64,000 nucleotides of DNA from JAAYHG01 sp012735455 (GTDB taxonomy: Bacteria; Bacillota; DTU030; DUMP01). The translations under genes and the position numbers were made by a program. The stretch lies in the NCBI GenBank assembly GCA_050951365.1, contig JBMNIX010000011.1, positions 14,611 to 78,610 of the forward strand. The letters run 5' to 3'. Below, one piece after another: positions 8,021 through 17,354 of the stretch (position 1 is the first letter of the stretch; each line of letters begins with the position of its first letter). The notes beneath the pieces were generated by a model. It was not told the DNA's origin. It searched no databases and worked only from the letters and a program-made list of their open reading frames with translations.

Positions 8021-9400
8021 GTGGCAGATCTAGCTGTAAGAAATGCTCGGGTTGTTACAGAGGAGGGGGTTTTTCTCGGGGGTATCGCCGTTCAAGAAGG
8101 TATGATTGTGGCTCTGGGGACAAATGAGAGCTTACCTAGCGCAGAGACAGTTGTAGACGCAGAGAGGAACTATCTCCTCCCTGGTGGCGTGGATCCGCAC
8201 GTTCATATCCGCTACCCCGGCGGGCCCCATCGGGAGACCTTTAGCACCGGAACAGCGGCCGCAGCCGCCGGTGGCATCACCACCATCATCGAGCATCCCA
8301 TCTCCGCACCGCCTCCGTTCTCCAAAGAGATTCTCCTGAACAGAGTAGCCGCAGTCACAGAGCAGGCACTGGTAGACGTGGCCTTCTTCGGGGCGGCAGG
8401 CTATGACAAAGCAGCCTCTATCGGCGAACTGGCCTCGGCGGGTATTGTGGCTTACAAGACTTTCCTCCAGGCCGCACCAGAAGGACGGGAAAATGAATTC
8501 ATTGGGCTCACCATGAAGGATAGTCACGAGCTCTACGCAGGCCTCCGAGCAGTGGCTCCCACCGGACTCCCTCTGGCCGCCCACGCGGAAGACAACGACC
8601 TGGTTTCTGGCCTGGTGCAAGAATTTCGTGCCGCCGGTAAGGTCTCTCCACTGGACCATGCCCGTACGCGCCCGCCTGTCGCCGAGGTGCTATCGGTTGA
8701 GAGACTCATTCGCCTCGCCCGGGAGACAGGAGCTACCTTATACCTGGTCCACATCTCCACCCCTGAGGCCGTAATGCTGGCCGACCAAGCCCGCAAGGCC
8801 GGACAACGCATCTTTATCGAGACCTGCCCCCAGTACCTCTATCTCAGCGAGGAGGCTTTAATCCAACACGGTCCCTACGCCAAGTGTAACCCGCCACTTA
8901 GGACCAGGGCCGAAGTTGACGCCATGTGGCGCTTTGTCCAGGATGGCACCGTGGACACCATTGGCAGCGATCACAGCCCCTTTACCGCAGAGGAGAAGGA
9001 GAAGGGGCTAGAGAACATCTTTAACGCCCCCTCAGGCTTCCCCGGCCTTGAAACACGCCTTCCCCTTATGTTGACAGCCATAAAGGAAGGACGTATCTCC
9101 CTAGCACAGGCGGTGAATCTTCTTAGCACCAACCCCAGCCGCATCTTTGGCCTTTACCCGAGAAAAGGCACCATCAAAATTGGTGCCGATGCCGATCTCG
9201 CACTAGTCAACCTGGACGAACCCTTCACCCTTCACCACAGTAATATGCTCACCAAGTCCCGTGACGCCAGCCGCGTGTACGATGGTTGGAAACTGTATGG
9301 CCGGGTTCTCAAGACCTTTGTACGTGGAAAACTCGTCTTCGACGAAGGCCGGATAGTCGCTGAGCCTGGCTGGGGCCAGTGGGTCACACCTGGCGAGTAA
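8021..9400 (+). CDS. Cyclic amidohydrolase of the dihydropyrimidinase/allantoinase/dihydroorotase family
   Basis: This 459-residue enzyme belongs to the metal-dependent amidohydrolases that open cyclic imides and ureides. Metal ligands seen are H60 and H62 (GVDPHVHIRYPG), the likely carbamylated Lys in VAYKTFLQ, His in LAAHAEDND and LVHISTPEA, and Asp in GSDHSPFT. CPQYLYLSEEAL is also typical. It is closest by motif to allantoinase and hydantoinase, but the ring substrate cannot be fixed from sequence. Translation starts at GTG with AAAGGAGGATCC upstream. It is divergent from the asparaginase-like gene and convergent with the creatininase-family operon, sharing a bidirectional terminator with it. 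Confidence 0.9.
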   Translation: MADLAVRNARVVTEEGVFLGGIAVQEGMIVALGTNESLPSAETVVDAERNYLLPGGVDPHVHIRYPGGPHRETFSTGTAAAAAGGITTIIEHPISAPPPFSKEILLNRVAAVTEQALVDVAFFGAAGYDKAASIGELASAGIVAYKTFLQAAPEGRENEFIGLTMKDSHELYAGLRAVAPTGLPLAAHAEDNDLVSGLVQEFRAAGKVSPLDHARTRPPVAEVLSVERLIRLARETGATLYLVHISTPEAVMLADQARKAGQRIFIETCPQYLYLSEEALIQHGPYAKCNPPLRTRAEVDAMWRFVQDGTVDTIGSDHSPFTAEEKEKGLENIFNAPSGFPGLETRLPLMLTAIKEGRISLAQAVNLLSTNPSRIFGLYPRKGTIKIGADADLALVNLDEPFTLHHSNMLTKSRDASRVYDGWKLYGRVLKTFVRGKLVFDEGRIVAEPGWGQWVTPGE

Positions 9401-9410
9401 TTACGGAAAT

Positions 9411-9450
9411 AAAAAAAGGCGGACCGCCACAAACGGTCTCGCCTTTTTTT
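9411..9450. terminator. Bidirectional terminator between convergent operons
   Basis: AAAAAAAGGCGGACCG, a 7-base loop and CGGTCTCGCCTTTTTTT form a stem with one bulge and A/T runs on both sides. It would end transcription of the amidohydrolase gene on + and of the long transporter/creatininase operon on -. Confidence 0.92.
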
Positions 9451-9451
9451 G

Positions 9452-10225
9452 CTAGCCTTTAATAAAATCCTCTATGAACTCAACAATGCGTTCTAGTGCA
9501 GTATCGTTTATCTTCTTACCTTTCTCAGGACTGGCTGCACGGGCATCACCCATAGCCCCGTTGTTGGTAAGGTCTTTCCAGCGGTAAGGGTAACCCACAC
9601 GGAATTGTCCGTACAGATCTGTATACTTGAAGGGATAGGCACCCTCTCCACCCTTACTTAAAGCATCCGGCCGCACCAATTCGGGTGCCAAGAACCAAGC
9701 GTCCGAAACCTCCCATTCGCCTGAGTGTTCGATTCTGCCTGAGGTAACAACCTCCTTGGTCACATCAGCGGTCATTACCTTGTAATTAACATAGGGCACC
9801 CTCAAGCCAAACTGGGCTCGGATAGCCTCGACAGCCACTGCCAAAGTACCCTCGTTACCACCATGGGCGTTGATAATAAGGAAACGCTGGAACCCATGCT
9901 GCCGCAAACTGGCCACATAATCAACAATGGTGTCCACCAAGGTTTGCGGCCTCAAGGTGATAGTGCCGGGGAAATCAAGATGGTGCGGGGAAATCCCCAC
10001 CGGAATACCCGGTGCAACAAGCACACGGGGATAAAGGGCGCGAGCTACGCGCAGGGAGAACTTGTAAGCACGCGTAGCATCAGTCGCCAGGCAAAGATGT
10101 GGCCCGTGTTGCTCAGTTGATCCCACCGGGATTATCACCAGCTGTACCTTGTCTTTGCGCTCCTCGATTTCCATCCAGGTAAGATCGCCAATGGCGACGC
10201 GCTTTTCCGTCTCGGCCTCTGGCAT
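9452..10225 (-). CDS. Creatininase-family amidohydrolase (intact copy)
   Basis: The 257-residue product has the creatininase-family metal site: PVGSTEQHGPHLCLATD (Glu, His and Asp ligands, residues about 34-50) and INAHGGNEGTL (His). The family includes creatinine amidohydrolase, a formamidopyrimidine deformylase and the MftE peptidase, all cleaving C-N bonds with two metals. Substrate is not predictable. ATG is preceded by AAAGGGGGT. It is the last gene of an operon that starts with the GntR regulator at 17340 and carries a dipeptide-type ABC transporter; a second, broken family member lies just upstream. It has no signal peptide. Confidence 0.88.
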   Translation of the reverse strand: MPEAETEKRVAIGDLTWMEIEERKDKVQLVIIPVGSTEQHGPHLCLATDATRAYKFSLRVARALYPRVLVAPGIPVGISPHHLDFPGTITLRPQTLVDTIVDYVASLRQHGFQRFLIINAHGGNEGTLAVAVEAIRAQFGLRVPYVNYKVMTADVTKEVVTSGRIEHSGEWEVSDAWFLAPELVRPDALSKGGEGAYPFKYTDLYGQFRVGYPYRWKDLTNNGAMGDARAASPEKGKKINDTALERIVEFIEDFIKG

Positions 10226-10274
10226 GTCTTTACCCCCTTTTTTTGCCGCTTACTGCTGTATCCTCGATCTTAGA

Positions 10275-11050
10275 CTAGACGTTCTTTACAAAGTCCCGGA
10301 TAAAGACACCAAGGCGTTCGACCACTTTGTCGACGATCTCTTTGCCCAACTCTTTACTTGTTCCCTCCGGATTGCCAAAGGCCCCATTATCGGTAATCTC
10401 ATGGGTGTACCAGGGATAGTCCACTTTCCACATATCGTGGCGCGAACCAATCATTGTGTAGGGCCAGTGCTCATCGCCCTTCTCCAACCGATCCATGTGA
10501 ACAAGATCCTCGTCCAGGTATAGCGCCACGGCCAAACCTGGATCAGAGCCGTGTCCGCGCTTTTCTACCGGGATCTTGGCTGCAACATCGCGCACGAGAT
10601 CAATGTAGAGGGTGTGGGCCACCTCAACTCCCTAGCTTCTCCTTTGAGCTCCATGGCCACCACGTTGCAGGCGTGGCGGTTGCCGCCATGGGTGTCAATG
10701 AGGAGGAACTTCTTAAAGCCGAAACGATGCATACTGGTGACTATATCCTCAATAACAGCCATAAAGGTGGATTGTCTTAAAGTCACTGTACCGGGGAAAC
10801 GCATGTGGTGGTAAGAAACACCCATCATTACCGGCGGGGTCACCACCGCCAGCGGGTGTACCTCCTTGGCAACCAGTTTCGCCATGTCGTACGCCTGCTG
10901 CCCATCCACCTTGAGCTTAATTCCAGGACCGTGCTGCTCATTGGAACCCACCGGAATGATGGCCAGCTTAGCAACTTTATACGCTTCCTCTGCTTCCTTC
11001 CAGGTCATCTCAGGAAGTAGATAAATACCATCTACCTGCATTTTTTTCAC
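10275..11050 (-). pseudogene. Creatininase-family hydrolase interrupted by a frameshift
   Basis: Two overlapping reading frames make up one creatininase-family protein. The first (11050 to about 10630) carries PVGSNEQHGPGIKLKVD and LIDTHGGNRHACN. The second continues from about 10628 with VAHTLYIDLVRDVAAKI and ends WYTHEITDNGAFGNPEGTS..FVKNV. The join falls at GAGTTGAGGTGGCCCAC, where one base seems to be missing (776 bases, one short of 259 codons). No slippery heptamer is present, so programmed frameshifting is unlikely. Both halves are well conserved, so the lesion is recent or a sequencing error. It lies between the ABC ATPase gene and the intact creatininase-like gene, 25% or more different from the latter by eye, so it is not a fresh tandem copy. 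Confidence 0.8.
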
Positions 11051-11065
11051 CCTTTCTTCGTTTCA

Positions 11066-12013
11066 CTACAACAGGTGACAAGCCACACGGTGGCCGGGAG
11101 CTACTTCTCTCAAGACCGGCTCTTCTTTGCTGCACCGCTCCTCTGCGCGCCAGCAGCGCTTAGCAAAACGGCAGCCTGGCGCTGGATTGATGGGGCTGGG
11201 AACATCACCTTTTAAGATAATCCGCTCGCGCTGCTTCCCAATCTTGGGCACAGGTATCGCCGAAAGCAACGCCTGCGAATAAGGATGCAACGGTTGTTGG
11301 AACAATTCTTCCGAGGTTGCCTCTTCCACAATCCGCCCCAGGTACATCACCATAATGCGCTGGGAGATATGCTTTACTACGCTGAGGTCATGAGAGATAA
11401 ACAGGTAGGTGAGACCCATCTTCTCTTGCAGATCCTGGAGCAAATTCAAGATCTGGGCTTGAATGGAAACATCCAAGGCAGAGACAGGCTCATCGCAAAC
11501 AATAAACTCAGGGTTAAGGGCTAGGGCCCGGGTAATGCCAACCCGCTGGCGGCGACCTCCGTCTAGCTCGTGAGGGAACTTATCCGCCATCTCGGCAGTA
11601 ACACCAGTGGCCGCCATCAGCTCTTCCACTTTTTGCCACAGTGCCCTGCCTTTGTACAGCTTTTGTACAAGCAACGGTTCGGCGATGATTTGGCGTACGG
11701 TCTTTCTTGGATCTAGGCAGGAGTAAGGGTCCTGAAAGATCATTTGCATTTTCCGCCTGAGCACCTTCAGCTGTGCCGGTTTAGCAGCGAGGACATCCTC
11801 CCCTCTGTATATCACCTGCCCACCCGTTGCCGGGATAAGCCTCAATAGGACCCGACCGGTGGTAGACTTACCACAGCCGCTTTCGCCCACCAGTCCTAAA
11901 GTCTCACCCTCTTTGATATCAAAACTAAGATCATCCACCGCATGAAGCTTACCGCGGTCCTTTACATCAAAGTATTTCTTGAGGTTCTTAACGCTGATAA
12001 TTGTCTCGCTCAC
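11066..12013 (-). CDS. Oligopeptide/dipeptide-type ABC transporter ATP-binding protein (OppF/DppF)
   Basis: The start is GTG at 12013, whose bases overlap the stop of the preceding ATPase gene (GTGA), with GGGGAGGTG upstream; the frame is open further but would sit inside that gene. The 315-residue product has Walker A GESGCGKST, Q-loop MIFQDPYSCLDPR, Walker B EFIVCDEPVSALD and H-loop ISHDL. The ABC signature is LDGGRRQR rather than LSGGQRQR, a variant seen in some Opp-type ATPases. The C-terminal oligopeptide/dipeptide domain has paired cysteines in GCRFAKRCWRAEERC. It pairs with the OppD-like subunit to drive uptake. Confidence 0.93.
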   Translation of the reverse strand: MSETIISVKNLKKYFDVKDRGKLHAVDDLSFDIKEGETLGLVGESGCGKSTTGRVLLRLIPATGGQVIYRGEDVLAAKPAQLKVLRRKMQMIFQDPYSCLDPRKTVRQIIAEPLLVQKLYKGRALWQKVEELMAATGVTAEMADKFPHELDGGRRQRVGITRALALNPEFIVCDEPVSALDVSIQAQILNLLQDLQEKMGLTYLFISHDLSVVKHISQRIMVMYLGRIVEEATSEELFQQPLHPYSQALLSAIPVPKIGKQRERIILKGDVPSPINPAPGCRFAKRCWRAEERCSKEEPVLREVAPGHRVACHLL

Positions 12014-12987
12014 TGGGACACCTCCCCAGGTCCGGCCTGCAGACAGCAGACCATGTGGTCCTCTCCCAGCTTGATCGGAGCCGGTTTCTTGGCCGCACAA
12101 GCAGCCGTGGCCTCAGGGCAACGTGGATGAAAAGGACAACCGCTGGGTAAGCGCAGCGGGTCTGGCATCATCCCTTCTACCGGCTGCAACCGCTCTACTT
12201 TGGATTCAAGGTCGGGCATGGAGCCAAAGAGGCCGCGGGTATATGGGTGCATTGGTGCACTAAAGACGGCTTGCACCGAACCATGTTCTACAATGCTACC
12301 AGCGTACATGACGGCTACCTGATCGCAGATTTCAGCTACGATTCCCAGGTTATGCGTGATCATTATCAAAGACATTTTGAACTTCTGTTTAAGCTCGTTC
12401 ATAAGGGCGAGCACCTGGGCCTGAATGGTCACATCAAGAGCGGTGGTGGGCTCGTCGGCGATCAAAAGCTCTGGCCTGCAGGCCAAAGCCATGGCAATGC
12501 CAACACGCTGTCGCATTCCGCCGCTGAACTGATGTGGGTACTCACTGGCCCTGTAGGACGGAATACCTACCAGTTCTAGCATCTTGCCTGCCTGTTTAAG
12601 CGCTTCTTTATCAGATAGACGCTGGTGCTGCTTGATAACTCCAGCGATTTGTTCCCCAATGGTATACACCGGGTTTAGCGACGTCATGGGATTTTGAAAG
12701 ATCATGGAGATCTTATTACCCCGGATTTTGCGCAGCTCAACCTCAGGAGCTGTTAACAGCTCCCTATCTTTAAACTTAATACTGCCACTAACGATGCGGC
12801 CCACTGGTCTAGGCAGTAACCTCAAAATAGATAGGGCAGTGGTTGTCTTGCCGGCTCCTGTCTCCCCTACCAGACCCAGGCTCTCTCCTTCTCCAATTTC
12901 TAGGTCTAGGTTGTTCACTGCCCGCGCCTTACCATCGAAGGTGTGATATTCCACCGACAGATTTTGGATCTTGAGCACACTTTGCAA
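12010..12987 (-). CDS. Oligopeptide/dipeptide-type ABC transporter ATP-binding protein (OppD/DppD)
   Basis: This 325-residue ATPase has Walker A GETGAGKTT, Q-loop MIFQNPMTSLNPV, signature FSGGMRQR, Walker B LLIADEPTTALD and H-loop ITHNL. Its C-terminal domain has the CPFHPRCPEATAAC cysteines of the peptide-transporter subfamily. The likely start is TTG at 12987 with GGGAGGTGATGAG upstream; a nearby ATG is out of frame. Its stop overlaps the start of the OppF-like gene by four bases, so the two are translationally coupled. Confidence 0.93.
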   Translation of the reverse strand: MQSVLKIQNLSVEYHTFDGKARAVNNLDLEIGEGESLGLVGETGAGKTTTALSILRLLPRPVGRIVSGSIKFKDRELLTAPEVELRKIRGNKISMIFQNPMTSLNPVYTIGEQIAGVIKQHQRLSDKEALKQAGKMLELVGIPSYRASEYPHQFSGGMRQRVGIAMALACRPELLIADEPTTALDVTIQAQVLALMNELKQKFKMSLIMITHNLGIVAEICDQVAVMYAGSIVEHGSVQAVFSAPMHPYTRGLFGSMPDLESKVERLQPVEGMMPDPLRLPSGCPFHPRCPEATAACAAKKPAPIKLGEDHMVCCLQAGPGEVSQ

Positions 12988-13013
12988 CTCATCACCTCCC
13001 TGTGCTACGAGAT

Positions 13014-13916
13014 CTACTCCTTAAGCTTTGGATCCAGAATATCGCGAAGTCCGTCGCCCAGTAGGTTTAATCCCAATGCGAGCACCAGTATTGCCAGCCC
13101 AGTGTACGTGGTCAGATGCGGCGCCACCAGGATGTACTCGCGGCCCTTGGCCAACATAGTCCCCCACTCTGGCGAAGGCGGTTGAGCGCCCAGACCCAGA
13201 AAACCCAAGCCAGCTGCGGTGAGAATAGCTGAGCTAACGTTAAGGGTGCTCCAAACGATCAGAGGTGAGATGATGTTGGGTAAAATGTGCCACGTTATGA
13301 TCCAAGTATCGTTAGCTCCCATGGCTCTAGCCGCCTCAATATACTCTTGGTTCTTGATTCCCAAAACCTCACCTCGGGCCAAACGCGCAAAAGCTGGGAT
13401 AGTAAATACAGCAACAGCTATGACAGCATTCTGCAGATTGGGTCCCAGGATACTCACGATCACAATAGCCAAGAGAATACTGGGAAAAGCCATCAAAACA
13501 TCAATGGCACGCATTAGTAAATTATCAAGTGTGCCGCCGTAGTAGCCTGCTATGATGCCGAGAGGTACACCAATGAGGGCAGCCAGGGCCACAGTTACCA
13601 ATCCGACCATGAGTGAGATACGCGACCCGTAAAGAATTCGGCTGAAGATATCGCGCCCCAGCTCATCTGTACCCAGGAGGTGATCCCCACCCGGCTTCGC
13701 CAGGATAGCGCTGAAGTCTGGGGTGTAAGGGTCATAGGGTGCAAGCCACGGCGTCAAAATCGCCACAATTATGCAGCTCAGCACAATAACGAGCCCGGCC
13801 ACGGCAACAGGTCGCTTTTTAAAGCGATACCACTGCCGTGACAGTTCCCGGCGGGTGGCAGGGCTTAACCAAGCACGCCTCGCCGTGGGCTGCTGAGATG
13901 TCTGTACTTGAGGCAT
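13014..13916 (-). CDS. Dipeptide-type ABC transporter permease (DppC/OppC)
   Basis: The 300-residue permease has an N-terminal soluble tail, a first membrane segment near residues 38-58, a periplasmic loop with DELGRDIFSRILYGSR, and five further segments. The cytoplasmic EAA loop reads YIEAARAMGANDTWIITWHILPN, the ATPase contact of the binding-protein-dependent permease family. It is the fourth gene of the GntR-to-creatininase operon and pairs with the DppB-like permease. Confidence 0.93.
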   Translation of the reverse strand: MPQVQTSQQPTARRAWLSPATRRELSRQWYRFKKRPVAVAGLVIVLSCIIVAILTPWLAPYDPYTPDFSAILAKPGGDHLLGTDELGRDIFSRILYGSRISLMVGLVTVALAALIGVPLGIIAGYYGGTLDNLLMRAIDVLMAFPSILLAIVIVSILGPNLQNAVIAVAVFTIPAFARLARGEVLGIKNQEYIEAARAMGANDTWIITWHILPNIISPLIVWSTLNVSSAILTAAGLGFLGLGAQPPSPEWGTMLAKGREYILVAPHLTTYTGLAILVLALGLNLLGDGLRDILDPKLKE

Positions 13917-13937
13917 CAGAGTCTCCCCCTTTATCCT

Positions 13938-14858
13938 CTAACTGTAACGAATCCGCGGGTTGACATACGCGTAAAGGAGGTCAACCAGTAGATTGATGAT
14001 AACAAAGGATGCCGCTACCACTAAGATGGCTGCCTGCACTGTAGGAAAATCCCGTGCCTTTATGCTTTCCACCGCCAAGCGACCGATGCCCGGTAGAGCA
14101 AAAACCGTCTCAGTGATTACGGCACCGCCCAATTGATGGCCAAACTGGACACCAATAACTGTGATGACAGTGTTCATGGCGTTGCGCAGGGCGTGCTTAA
14201 AGATGATAACGCGCTCTGGCAGCCCCTGCGCTCTGGCCGTCAGAATATAATCCTGCCCCATCACTTCAAGCATACTGGACCGGGTCATACGCGCGATCAT
14301 GGCCAAGGGCCGCGCAGCCAAGGTTAGTGCTGGCAAAACAATACCTGTCCAGGATTCAAGGCCCATCAGGGGGAACCACCCTAACCGTACCGAAAAGAAG
14401 AGCATCAACATAAGGCCCAGATAAAAGGGCGTGATGGAGATACCGATCAAGGCTATCACCATCGTAGCATTGTCGTAAATGGAGTAGCGCCTGGTAGCGG
14501 AAATTATGCCGGACGTCAAACCTATAATGGTAGCAATAACAATCGATATTACGCTCAGTCTTATGGTGTTTAGAAACCGGAAACCAATCTCCGTGGACAC
14601 TGGCCGCCCGGTACGGATGGACGTCCCAAAATCACCTCTAAGGGCTTTACTGGCCCAAGCTATATACTGTTCATGCAGCGGTCTATCAAGTCCAAGGCTA
14701 CGCCGTACGTTCTCGATATCCTCCGGTTGTGCTCCTTCGCCGGCAATGACCTCTGCAGGATCACCGGGCATCATATGGATCATGGAAAAGATGAGGATTG
14801 ATACCACCAGGAGCAGTGGTATCAGCATGAGGAGACGGCGGAGGGCATATTTGAGCAT
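13938..14858 (-). CDS. Dipeptide-type ABC transporter permease (DppB/OppB)
   Basis: The 306-residue product begins MLKYALRRLLMLIPLLLVV, the usual first membrane helix of DppB-like permeases. It carries MMPGDPAEVIAGEGA and the EAA loop YILTARAQGLPERVIIFKHALRN. Six membrane segments are expected. The start is ATG with AAAGAGGGTGACAGT upstream. It follows the substrate-binding protein gene, with a strong stem-loop in between. Confidence 0.93.
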   Translation of the reverse strand: MLKYALRRLLMLIPLLLVVSILIFSMIHMMPGDPAEVIAGEGAQPEDIENVRRSLGLDRPLHEQYIAWASKALRGDFGTSIRTGRPVSTEIGFRFLNTIRLSVISIVIATIIGLTSGIISATRRYSIYDNATMVIALIGISITPFYLGLMLMLFFSVRLGWFPLMGLESWTGIVLPALTLAARPLAMIARMTRSSMLEVMGQDYILTARAQGLPERVIIFKHALRNAMNTVITVIGVQFGHQLGGAVITETVFALPGIGRLAVESIKARDFPTVQAAILVVAASFVIINLLVDLLYAYVNPRIRYS

Positions 14859-14890
14859 ACTGTCACCCTCTTTGAGATATTTGAGAAAGG

Positions 14891-14924
14891 GGCCCCTGGC
14901 TGTATTGCAATGCGGCCAGGGGCC
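14891..14924 (-). promoter_or_regulatory. Perfect intercistronic stem-loop after the substrate-binding protein gene
   Basis: GGCCCCTGGC (14891-14900) and GCCAGGGGCC (14915-14924) form a perfect 10-bp stem with a 14-base loop. On the - strand the following bases are CCTTTCTCAAAT, without a T-run. It probably stabilises or partly attenuates the transcript so that the binding protein is made in excess over the permease. Confidence 0.6.
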
Positions 14925-14954
14925 ATATATACATTTTGCAGGAGCTTGATCTAG

Positions 14955-16526
14955 CTACTGCTTCTTGGCATAGCGCAGGTCAACAAACTCGTTGGGCCAG
15001 ATAAACTCTCCGCTGACGCTCTTATTCTTAGCGACAATCTGTTTTTCGTAGTACAGAGAAGCCCACGGCAACTGTTCTTGTATCTTCTCCTGCATCTTCT
15101 GCAACACTTCAAGTCGCTTCTCCTGGTCCACTGTGCGCCGCTGCTCGGCCACCAGCGCATCAATCTCTGGATCGGACATGAAAGAGTAGTTGAGAGAACC
15201 ACCTGTCACCCAACAAATCTGTGCAGTAAAGTCGAGATCGCCAGCAGGGGAACCTTTACCCACCATGAAGAGCTGAGTTTCCTCACCCTTCTTAAGCATG
15301 TCAGAGTAAATTGACCAGTCTAAAGTCTGCAGATCAGCCTTGATACCAACCTGTGCCAGTTGGGCCTGAATAGCCTCTGCCACCTGTTTGTCCATGTTGT
15401 ATCGGCCAAATGGCGCGTGGAACTTGATCTCAAGACCGTTGGGATAACCGGCTTCGGCCAGGAGCTGTTTCGCTTTCTCAGGGTCATAGTCGTAGGTGGG
15501 AAGATCCTTGGATGCACCAGGGATGCTGGTCGCCTCAGGGCCAATTGCTATCTCAGCCGTTCCGAGGAGAATGTTGTCGATAATGGCCTGACGATCAATG
15601 GCATGATTCAAGGCCTGCCGCACCCGGACATCGTCAAAGGGTTTATTCTTGAAGTTCATTCCAAGATAGATGGTACGGAAACCAGGAATAAGGTCAACCT
15701 GCAGATTGGGGGCCTTTTCTAATTGCTCAATCTGGAAGGGCGGCACGTTACTGATAATATCCACCTCGCCCGTCTGCAGGGCCATGACACGAGTGGTGTT
15801 TTCCGGGATTACCTTGAAGACGATGGTCTTGGTAGGCGGCTTTTCGCCCCAGTAGTCCTCGAAACGTTCAAACACCATCTTCTCACCCGGCAGCCAATCC
15901 TTTAACACATAGGGGCCAGTACCGGCTGGATGCGTTGCATAGTCCTTGCCGTACTCGTCAATGGCCTTGGGGCTGAGAATCGCGGCATTGTAAGTGGCCA
16001 ACTGCGAAAGGAACGGCCCAAAGGGTTCTTCTGTTGTAAGGGCAATAGTGTAGGGATCCACTATCTCCATATCAGTGATCATTGACAGGATGGAGCGACG
16101 CGGTGAACCTAAGTCTGGGTCCAGAATCCGTTCGAAAGATTTCTTCACTGCCTCGGCATTGAAGTCCGCACCATCATGGAACTTAATGCCTTCTCTGAGC
16201 TTGAAGGTCCAGGTTTTTCCATCAGGAGAGGTCTCCCAGCTCTCGGCTAATCTGCCGACAATGTCCATGTTCTTATCCCAGGTCACCAAGGTCTCATGAA
16301 CGTGCATGACAGCATTGGCGGTGGGGACGTTATCCACCATCTGTGGATCCATTGTCCGCGCATCGACACCAACACCGTAAGTCAAGGTATCACTGACTGT
16401 GCCTGCTGCAACGCCACCACCTGGCTGATCAGCAGGAGTTTGCTGCTGGCCACCACCGGAGGAACACCCGGCAAGCAGTAGGATCATAACCATGGCTAAG
16501 GCAAACCACTTAGCAGCATGTTTCAT
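14955..16526 (-). CDS. Extracellular solute-binding lipoprotein, family 5 (dipeptide/oligopeptide type)
   Basis: The chosen ATG at 16526 has GAGGAGGG upstream and begins a lipoprotein signal, MKHAAKWFALAMVMILLLAGC, with the acylated Cys at residue 21. The mature protein follows SBP family 5: DARTMDPQMVDN, LAESWETSPDGKTWTF, LREGIKFHDGADFNAEAV and VRQALNHAIDRQAI. Length (523 residues) is normal. It would deliver peptides or other amide compounds to the DppBCDF-like transporter encoded next. The ligand is unknown, but the operon's amidohydrolases suggest it need not be a plain peptide. Confidence 0.93.
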   Translation of the reverse strand: MKHAAKWFALAMVMILLLAGCSSGGGQQQTPADQPGGGVAAGTVSDTLTYGVGVDARTMDPQMVDNVPTANAVMHVHETLVTWDKNMDIVGRLAESWETSPDGKTWTFKLREGIKFHDGADFNAEAVKKSFERILDPDLGSPRRSILSMITDMEIVDPYTIALTTEEPFGPFLSQLATYNAAILSPKAIDEYGKDYATHPAGTGPYVLKDWLPGEKMVFERFEDYWGEKPPTKTIVFKVIPENTTRVMALQTGEVDIISNVPPFQIEQLEKAPNLQVDLIPGFRTIYLGMNFKNKPFDDVRVRQALNHAIDRQAIIDNILLGTAEIAIGPEATSIPGASKDLPTYDYDPEKAKQLLAEAGYPNGLEIKFHAPFGRYNMDKQVAEAIQAQLAQVGIKADLQTLDWSIYSDMLKKGEETQLFMVGKGSPAGDLDFTAQICWVTGGSLNYSFMSDPEIDALVAEQRRTVDQEKRLEVLQKMQEKIQEQLPWASLYYEKQIVAKNKSVSGEFIWPNEFVDLRYAKKQ

Positions 16527-16569
16527 TTTGGCTGTTACCCTCCTCGAAAATGTTACTTGTGTATCGCGG

Positions 16570-17340
16570 TCACTCTTCGGCTCCGGCCGCAATTTCTGCC
16601 TGCCGATTCACCTCCTTTCGTTTCGCACCTACTTTCAAATCGCTCAACTCTTGACTACGTTTCGTATCGAGACGTAGATTTGCAAGGTGGGCCTCTAGTC
16701 TCTGCACCGCTAGCTCGGGGTCACGGGCAGCAATGGCTTCATATATCTTTTTGTGTTCATGGATGGACTGCTGGCGTTGCTCTTCCGTTCTGGGCACATT
16801 ACGATAGAGTTCGTTGATGAGCTGGGTTAGGGCCTCGAAAAGAGGAGTCGCAAAGGTATTATGGGCGCATATCGCCACACCGAGATGAAAGTTTGCCCCA
16901 GACTGAACCAATTCTTCTACCGTTCCTGAATGGGCAACCTTTTCCACCAGCTCGCGCAGCATTTCCAAATCTTTTTCATCCGCACGTAGTGCCGCAAGGC
17001 GCACCAAACCACGTTCTATAATCAGCCTCAGCTCGGTGAGCGCTTCAAGAGGCCTTTCTTCAAAATTGAACAAGAACTCGAGCTGCGCCTTTATGCCACG
17101 CTGGAGATCGTTGCAGACAAAACAACCCTTCCCCTGCACAACCTCAATGATTCCTTTTTCTTCTAAAGCCCGCAGCGCCTCCCGGACAGATGATCGTCCC
17201 ACACCTAGTTGCTCAGCTAGCTCTTTTTCAGTAGGAAGTCGACTACCTGGTTCCAAGTTGCCGCCTATTATCAGTTGTTCGATCTCGTTTCTTACCAACT
17301 GGGCAAGACCAGTGGGTCGACCAACTGGCTTTAGGCGCAT
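16570..17340 (-). CDS. GntR-family transcriptional regulator, FadR subfamily
   Basis: This 256-residue protein has an N-terminal winged helix (residues about 10-75: LEPGSRLPTEKELAEQLGV, GRSSVREALRALEEKGI) and a helical FCD ligand domain with the His/Asp pattern of metal-binding FadR members (NFHLGVAICAHN, HEHKKIYEAI). Such regulators usually repress and are released by a carboxylate ligand. It is the first gene of the transporter/creatininase operon and is divergent from the M20 peptidase operon. The intergenic region holds a palindrome and a repeated 13-mer that are candidate operators. ATG follows ATAGGGGGGTTGGTGT. Confidence 0.92.
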   Translation of the reverse strand: MRLKPVGRPTGLAQLVRNEIEQLIIGGNLEPGSRLPTEKELAEQLGVGRSSVREALRALEEKGIIEVVQGKGCFVCNDLQRGIKAQLEFLFNFEERPLEALTELRLIIERGLVRLAALRADEKDLEMLRELVEKVAHSGTVEELVQSGANFHLGVAICAHNTFATPLFEALTQLINELYRNVPRTEEQRQQSIHEHKKIYEAIAARDPELAVQRLEAHLANLRLDTKRSQELSDLKVGAKRKEVNRQAEIAAGAEE

Positions 17341-17354
17341 ACACCAACCCCCCT

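Noticed and set aside
10600..10660. Programmed frameshift in the creatininase-like gene
   Set aside because: No slippery heptamer or downstream structure is visible at the junction.
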